Below, piece by piece: positions 58,781 to 64,000 of a stretch of DNA of 64,000 nucleotides. Below the pieces are notes generated by a model. The model made no database searches and was not told the DNA's origin. It worked only from the letters and a program-made list of their open reading frames with translations. The position numbers and the translations under genes were made by a program. This stretch comes from Galbula dea. Taxonomy: Eukaryota > Chordata > Aves > Piciformes > Galbulidae. The stretch's first letter is position 1; each line of letters starts with the position of its first letter. Where the stretch lies: the NCBI GenBank assembly GCA_013399015.1, contig VWZX01000851.1:7464-71463 (forward strand). The letters run 5' to 3'.

Positions 58781-61289
58781 TGTAACACATTAATAACTGT
58801 AATACTATGAAGATGTAGCAAGTACAGTAAACTTTCAATGGCTTGATAACTTTTTCTAGCTTTTTAGTAAACTGGCTTGCCAAATCAGCTCTCAGGATCC
58901 ATTACTGACCAGGAGCTATCATCTCAGTGGGATTGTAATACTCAGCCATCTCTTTTCCTCTGTTTGCTAGCAGATATTTATACAGCCTCTCTGCCTTTGT
59001 CTTTACAGAAATTTATGTGTTTCAGGGGTGTATATGAATGATTACCCCTTTTCTCCTTGGGTTCTTCACTTTTCACAGCAATTAGGTGTAACCTTGGTGC
59101 TTTTAGGGAAGCAAGGAGGTGCTATATGTAAGCTATAGGTGTAGACATTAATTCAGATACAGATGATAAAGTACTATAAGGTTTGCAGTAACACTGCATC
59201 ATGCAGTGCTGGGTGGCATGCTGCAATACTTCCCTGAAGTGAAGGAATCATCTGCTTCCTCCTCAGCACTTCTCTCATCACAACCTCATACCAGTGCACA
59301 TATGCATGTATATATTCACATGTATTTACAGCAGCTGCTGGTTTATTTGTTTTATTACTTTATGCCTAATATGTATAATTAGCATGGGTCTTTTGAGTAC
59401 TGCTTGAGCTCAGAGTAACAACCACAGGATTTGACGTGAGAGGTCAGAAATGAAGGGCTATCCTCTCACAGTTTTTAGCATCCAGATGTACTCTTAGTGC
59501 TGTGGTAATTACCATCCCATGTGGAAAAAAGCCTGGGATAGAAAACTCCAGGTATAGGCAGAGCCATATTTAGGGCATGCTCCAGCAATGATTTTGATGG
59601 ACTGTTTCTTGCTGCAGTTTATGATTACTCACAAAGAGTCACTTTCAATTAAATTAGATCCTTCAACCACTCATTCTTCCTCAGTTGTTCGCCGAGTTGC
59701 AATAACACCACAGCTGACAGCAGAATTAATATCTTCCCTTGTCAATAGAGATGCCTCTTTCCTTGTGCTTTCTCTTCCAGAGTTCACTCAACCTACTTTC
59801 CATTTTACGCTGGTTTTCAGTTGTGCAATTTACCTTGTCATCATCCCAGAGTTTGCAAGTTCCACTTTTTCTGGCACAAGGAGAACAGTTATTACTTTGC
59901 CCTTTAAGCATGAATTCTCTCCATTTATTGTCAACCAAGATTGTACTGGTGGATTCTGGAAAACTTACTAGTCATTAGCTCCACAATTTCTCACCACTGA
60001 TATCAACATTAGATCAAATAAAGAGTAATATAATAATGTATGTTCTTATTCTTTATCTTTTTCTTTGGTTTTGCTCTGTTTGTTTTGTTTTGTTTTTAAT
60101 TAACTACTTTCTCTTGGAATTGCCAGCAAATGTCTACAGGTAGTAGAGAGTGTTGCCATGATTTAACAGCAGTCCTAAGACAGCATCACAAGAGTTTTCT
60201 ACCTGTTCTTTCACTATCTGCTAAATAAAGTTTTCCCTTCCAGGAATTTTGGTATTTACTTAGAAGTAAGTGCAAGGCTTTTGTGGACTTCCTGCCTTCC
60301 TGCCTCATGTGGCTTTTCTGTACATGATTCATGAACCATGTAATTTGGTGGAATAAACCAGCCTTTAATACTTTCTATTGATTTCATGAAAAAGGATGAG
60401 AAAGTAAATTAGCAATTGTTCAGGCATGTAACTGAGCAAATTTACTACAAGTTCTGAAAACTAGTAAAAGATGCAACAATGCATTATCAGATAGATGTTG
60501 CAATTATGAATAAATCAATAAGATTTCTCAAATTATCTAGAAGTCTTATTCATAAAACAGAGAATCATAATGTATTTTAGAGTTTGCCATTAGGAGAACA
60601 GAAAAAAAGGTGACAGTTTTCTGTGGAGAATACTCAAGGGCCTTGCTTTCAGTTTAAGATCTCTACCAGTGTTTTAGCAAGGCAAACTTAAAGACTTTTC
60701 AGATGGAACCTGTAGTTAATAAAGCTCCAGACATACACAACAGAACATTCAAATGAAACGATGCTTTCACCTCAGACAGTCTAGGAATTAGCACATGACT
60801 CCACAATTAAGTCAATGTTGTTACGAGTTACAAAACTGTGAAAGGTGTCTCACCCACAGGCACATGCACATCCCTACAGAGGTGACAAATCAGGTAGGTT
60901 GTTTACTCAGTAGGCAAAAGTGACAGTTGTAAGGCAACATATCCCATGATACACACACAAAGAGACGTAAATCACATGGTATCTGGACCCAGGAAAACCC
61001 ACTGAGATGAGTCAGCAAGAGAAACTTTAACCAGAGGGAGGTGCAAACAAAGGGGTTTAGTGTCTTCAAGGAGTGTCCAGCTTTGGGTTGCAGGTGAGAG
61101 AAGAATTTTGGGACTGTGATAGGTGTTTTAAGGTGATTATGGGAACATGTGAGAATTATTATGGGATGTTTCAGGAGAAGACCAAATGCGTAGAAAAGAA
61201 AGAATTAAGGAAAGGGGAAGAAGGGGCAAGTGTAAATAGGTTGGTGATCAACATGCTTACCTGGCAGAGCCCTCTGATTAATCACAGCA
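58781..61289. other. Intron 2 sequence without recognised features
   Basis: The forward 127-codon frame at 59588-59971 overlaps a 70-codon minus-strand frame; neither has splice or start context or a known domain. Otherwise single-copy DNA. Confidence 0.5.
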
Positions 61290-61309
61290 ATCTCTAAGGC
61301 TATCTTATA

Positions 61310-61398
61310 GTTTAATAATATCATATAGTCTTATTATTAAGAATGGTATTATTAAGAATATCATACAGTGTAATAAAGCTATCATATAGTCTTATTAA
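61310..61398. repeat. Degenerate tandem repeat, ~61-bp period
   Basis: tatcatatagtcttatta occurs at about 61319 and 61380, with related attaagaat and aatatcata pieces between. Confidence 0.8.
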
Positions 61399-61439
61399 AT
61401 GCAATTTCTACCTTTAGCATGGGTGTCTTCTCTGTTCTG

Positions 61440-62048
61440 TGGGTGTATGTGAAGGGCAGTGAAACTAAAGCCTGGCTACCTGGCTGATAGAACACCAGCC
61501 ACTAGAGTATGACCACAAACCTCAGGGACTCCTAGGTGCAGGGCCCAGCAATGAGAGGGGACTAGGGTTTGAGTGCTGGTTACTGTGTTGTCCTGCTTGC
61601 AGTGTGATAGAATCATAGACCAGCCATGGTATGCAAGCCATTAGCAGTCTTGAATCTGCCCGGAGCTTAAGCTGAGAGGGGCAAAAGCCAGGGCAGCTGA
61701 CCCAAGTGCACCCCATACCCTAAACATCATGCTAAGTATAAAGGGAGACATTTCCTGAGGATAGAGGCTCCTCCTGATCCTGTTTCTCTTCCAGCTTTTC
61801 TCTGTAGAGTCTTACTCAGCATTCTGCCCGAGGACTGTTTTCCTGTTTACTGTGACTGCCATATATTTTCTGGGCTAGGTACATCTTTGTATACTTTATA
61901 TTGGTACTAGTTTGGTTGTTTCATTGAATGTTTTCACTTCAACCCTGTCCTTTCCTTTTCCTGATTCTCTCTTCTATGCTGGGGAGGGGTCATCAGGTAA
62001 TAGAATAACTGCTAGAGTTTAGTCCCTGATACAGCCTAAATGTAGACA
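61440..62048 (+). mobile_element. Degraded avian ERVL-type solo LTR (probable)
   Basis: Seen: catcatgctaagtataaagg (a TATA-like box in LTR-style context), then gaggctcctcctgatcctgt, ttatattggtactagtttgg, cttcaaccc, gattctctc, ggggaggggtcat, and an end resembling the usual LTR terminus (gcctaaatgtagaca). This order is what I know of avian ERVL LTRs (promoter, R/U5 with TC-rich part, 'gattctctcccc', G-run, terminal inverted 'taaacca..gaca'). No gag, pol or env sequence adjoins it, so it is a solo LTR. Left edge uncertain; heavily mutated. Confidence 0.5.
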
Positions 62049-62358
62049 TGTAAAGTGGTTCACAACAAGCTACCAGGAAGACCCATACTATGAATATTTG
62101 TTCTACTTGTTGCCTTCAGTCTCAGTCAGATGGAGAGGGAGAACAGGATGGTGGTGTCAGTGCTTCATGTTTTATAAGAGTGTTGTTTGTTTGTGTTCTG
62201 GAAAAGGCTCTACTCTCTGTTTTGTTTCAATGTGGCTGGTGAGCAATATGGGCATGCATTTGCAAGTGTGTGTGCCCTTCCCTGTGCCCATCAGGAATGT
62301 GAACTTGGTGTTGCTACTGGCTGGAGCTGAAGGTGGAAATCCAGGACTCTCAGGATTT
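62049..62358. other. Spacer between LTR and CR1
   Basis: A 93-codon forward frame (62098-62379) runs into the CR1 tail and has no domain signature. Confidence 0.5.
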
Positions 62359-63027
62359 CACAGAATCACAGAATGTTAGGGGTTGGACAGGACCTCTGGA
62401 GATCATCTAGATCACCTAGAACATGTTGCACAGGCTGGTGGCCAGCTGGGTTTGGAATGTCTCCAGAGATGGAGACTCCACCATCTCTCTAGGCATCCTG
62501 GTCCAGTGCTCCACCACCATGAAAATAAAGAAGTTCCTCCTTATGTTTAGATGGATCTTCCTATGGTCAAGTTTATGCCTGTTACCTTTTGTCCTGTCCC
62601 AGGGCACCACTGAACAAAGCCTGGCCCCATCCTCCTGACCCCCGCCCATTCAGTATTGAGAAGCATTGAGAAGATCTCCCCTCAGTCTGCTCTTCTCCAG
62701 GCTACCCAGCCCCAGCTCTCTCAGCCTTTCCCGACAAAAGAGATGTTCAAGTCTCCTAATCATTTCTGTAGCCCTTTTCTGTACCCTCTCCAGAAGTTCC
62801 CTGTCCTTCTTCAGCAGGGGAACCCAGAACTGGACCCACGTCTTCAGCTATGGCCTCACTAGGGCAGAGTAGAGGGAGAGGAGAACCTCCCTGGACCTGC
62901 TGGCCACACTCTTCTTGATGCACCCCAGAATGTCTTTGGCCTTCTTGGTACAAGGGTACATTGCTGGCTCATGATCATTCTCTTGTCCACCAGAACTCCC
63001 AAGTCTTTTTCCATAGAGCTTTTTCCA
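62359..63027 (-). mobile_element. CR1 LINE, 5'-truncated, antisense, group C
   Basis: Reverse-complement tail (cacagaatcacagaatgtta), then on the minus strand RKIHLNIRRNFFIFMVVEHW and MVESPSLETFQTQL, and further upstream MEKDLGVLVDKRMIMSQQCT. It shares with 42061-43032 the distinctive sequence gcttctcaatactgaat and is its closest relative. 5' cut just before the KDLGVLV motif. Confidence 0.95.
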
Positions 63028-64000
63028 AATTGGCTACTTCTGGTAATATTGTGTCTTTGTAGCCTGCCCAGGAAGAGAGGGACGTGGCTTTGGATGGTGT
63101 TGATAATGCAAGTGAGATAAAAGAGCTGCTTTTTATACCACATTTACATTGCTAGTAATGGATTGTTTCTGAAAGGAAAGTTTAACTGACTTTAGAGACC
63201 ATTACTTGGACCTAAAATATCAGTGTATTTGCTGTGGCTCAATCCCTTGGCAGTGGATGGTTTTTACTCCATAAACTCCTGTAAAAAAAAAGAGAAAAAA
63301 ATCTTTATTTAATATTCCGCTATGCTAATAAAGATCAGAGAAGTAAACTAGACTCTGGTGATTTTCTAGAAATGCAAGACAGTTGATGGGTGTAGGCTAG
63401 TAAGAACTGAGATTTGAACCAAGTTAATGATATAAAATGATCCAAAATTTCTCTGAAGCCATTTAATTACCTCCTGTCCACCCACTCATTTGTTCTTTCA
63501 GTGGCAGTTGTTTTCACTATTTCTTAAACTCTGATAGTGCTAGAATAAAGATTTGGACAACTATAATGAACATATGTTTGACTTTAATTGGCCATAAACC
63601 AAACTTTCTGTGTTTTCTTAGAATAAATAATGAACTATGCCCAAGACCTGGGCTCTTCAGTTTGGGGCTGTGTTCATCAAATGATAAATTATCAACTTTC
63701 AGGAGTAGATTTTACTGAAAATGATCAGAATTTGTCCCTCATATGGTTAGAATGTATCTTTTCCTAATGTTTCATATGGAAAGCTGTACTCTTTGGTACC
63801 ACATCTTACTGTCATTGTTATTAAAAAGCATTATTGCTTTCATCCTGGTACATCTCAAAGGCAAAATTAGCTGCAATTAACTGTAGATGTAAAGTGATTT
63901 TATTAAGAACTGAAAATAGTTATAATGTTAATATTGAGTTTGACTTGGGAGGTTACTTGCATCATTTTAGAAATAACAACCCCCCAAACTTTAGCACATT
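63028..64000. other. Intron 2 sequence to right edge
   Basis: AT-rich single-copy DNA; no exon 3-like sequence, no repeat recognised. Confidence 0.55.

Larger units (their letters stand above)
19849..64000 (+). other. DMD: DMD intron 2 (5' part)
   Basis: Begins with the strong donor gtaagg directly after exon 2 and runs past the right edge: no segment resembling exon 3 (which would begin with FGK-type CH1 sequence) was seen. A 5' intron longer than 44 kb fits the known large introns at the 5' end of dystrophin genes. CR1 is more frequent here than in the upstream intron between 28 and 43 kb. Confidence 0.85.

Noticed and set aside
1..64000. CRISPR arrays, bacterial operons, rRNA or tRNA genes
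   Set aside because: No regularly spaced direct repeats with unique spacers, no cloverleaf with A/B boxes and no rRNA core motifs were seen; composition and CR1 content mark it as vertebrate intron.

Overview
The window reads as a piece of a bird genome: AT-rich, intron-dominated vertebrate DNA whose only abundant interspersed repeat is the avian/reptilian LINE CR1. CR1 tails carrying the typical 'attctatg/attctgtg' octamers occur throughout, together with one degraded LTR that looks like an avian endogenous retrovirus of the ERVL type. There are no bacterial-type genes, operons, CRISPR arrays or rRNA genes. About 15% of the window is recognisable CR1; this is a hand estimate from summed element lengths.

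The one genuine coding feature I can support is a 62-bp internal exon at 19787-19848 on the + strand. It has a pyrimidine-rich tract and CAG acceptor upstream and an AAG|gtaagg donor downstream. Its conceptual peptide (EREDVQKKTFTKW... NAQFAK) is the start of the first calponin-homology domain of dystrophin, and the length and phases match exon 2 of DMD. The window is therefore interpreted as the last 19.8 kb of a DMD intron 1 (upstream of exon 2), exon 2 itself, and the first 44.2 kb of intron 2. Transcription runs left to right. I could not find any of the alternative full-length dystrophin first exons in the upstream part.

Layout: 1-19786 is intron 1 with CR1 copies of both orientations, one tail-to-tail CR1 pair near 14.5 kb, a purine/pyrimidine-asymmetric tract at 7.8 kb, a possible conserved regulatory block at 8.9-9.4 kb and a perfect 39-bp tandem duplication at 16.84 kb. 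19849-64000 is intron 2. It holds a pair of near-identical ~65-bp segments 3.1 kb apart (22.5 and 25.6 kb) that I cannot assign to any repeat, and a CR1 dense zone from 28 to 43 kb. That zone includes a 1.28-kb CR1 inserted into an older opposite-strand CR1. Further on come more CR1 copies, AT-rich and poly-C simple sequence, an unassigned antisense reading frame at 58.3-58.8 kb and the ERVL-like LTR at 61.4-62.05 kb.

At least six CR1 groups can be separated by their 3' tails, so the locus has collected insertions over several waves. All CR1 reverse-transcriptase remnants seen are broken by stops, frameshifts or lost catalytic residues. I see no convincing novel gene system here. The most useful follow-ups are the unexplained duplicated segment, two long unassigned antisense reading frames, the possible conserved elements, and the nested and inverted CR1 pairs around exon 2.
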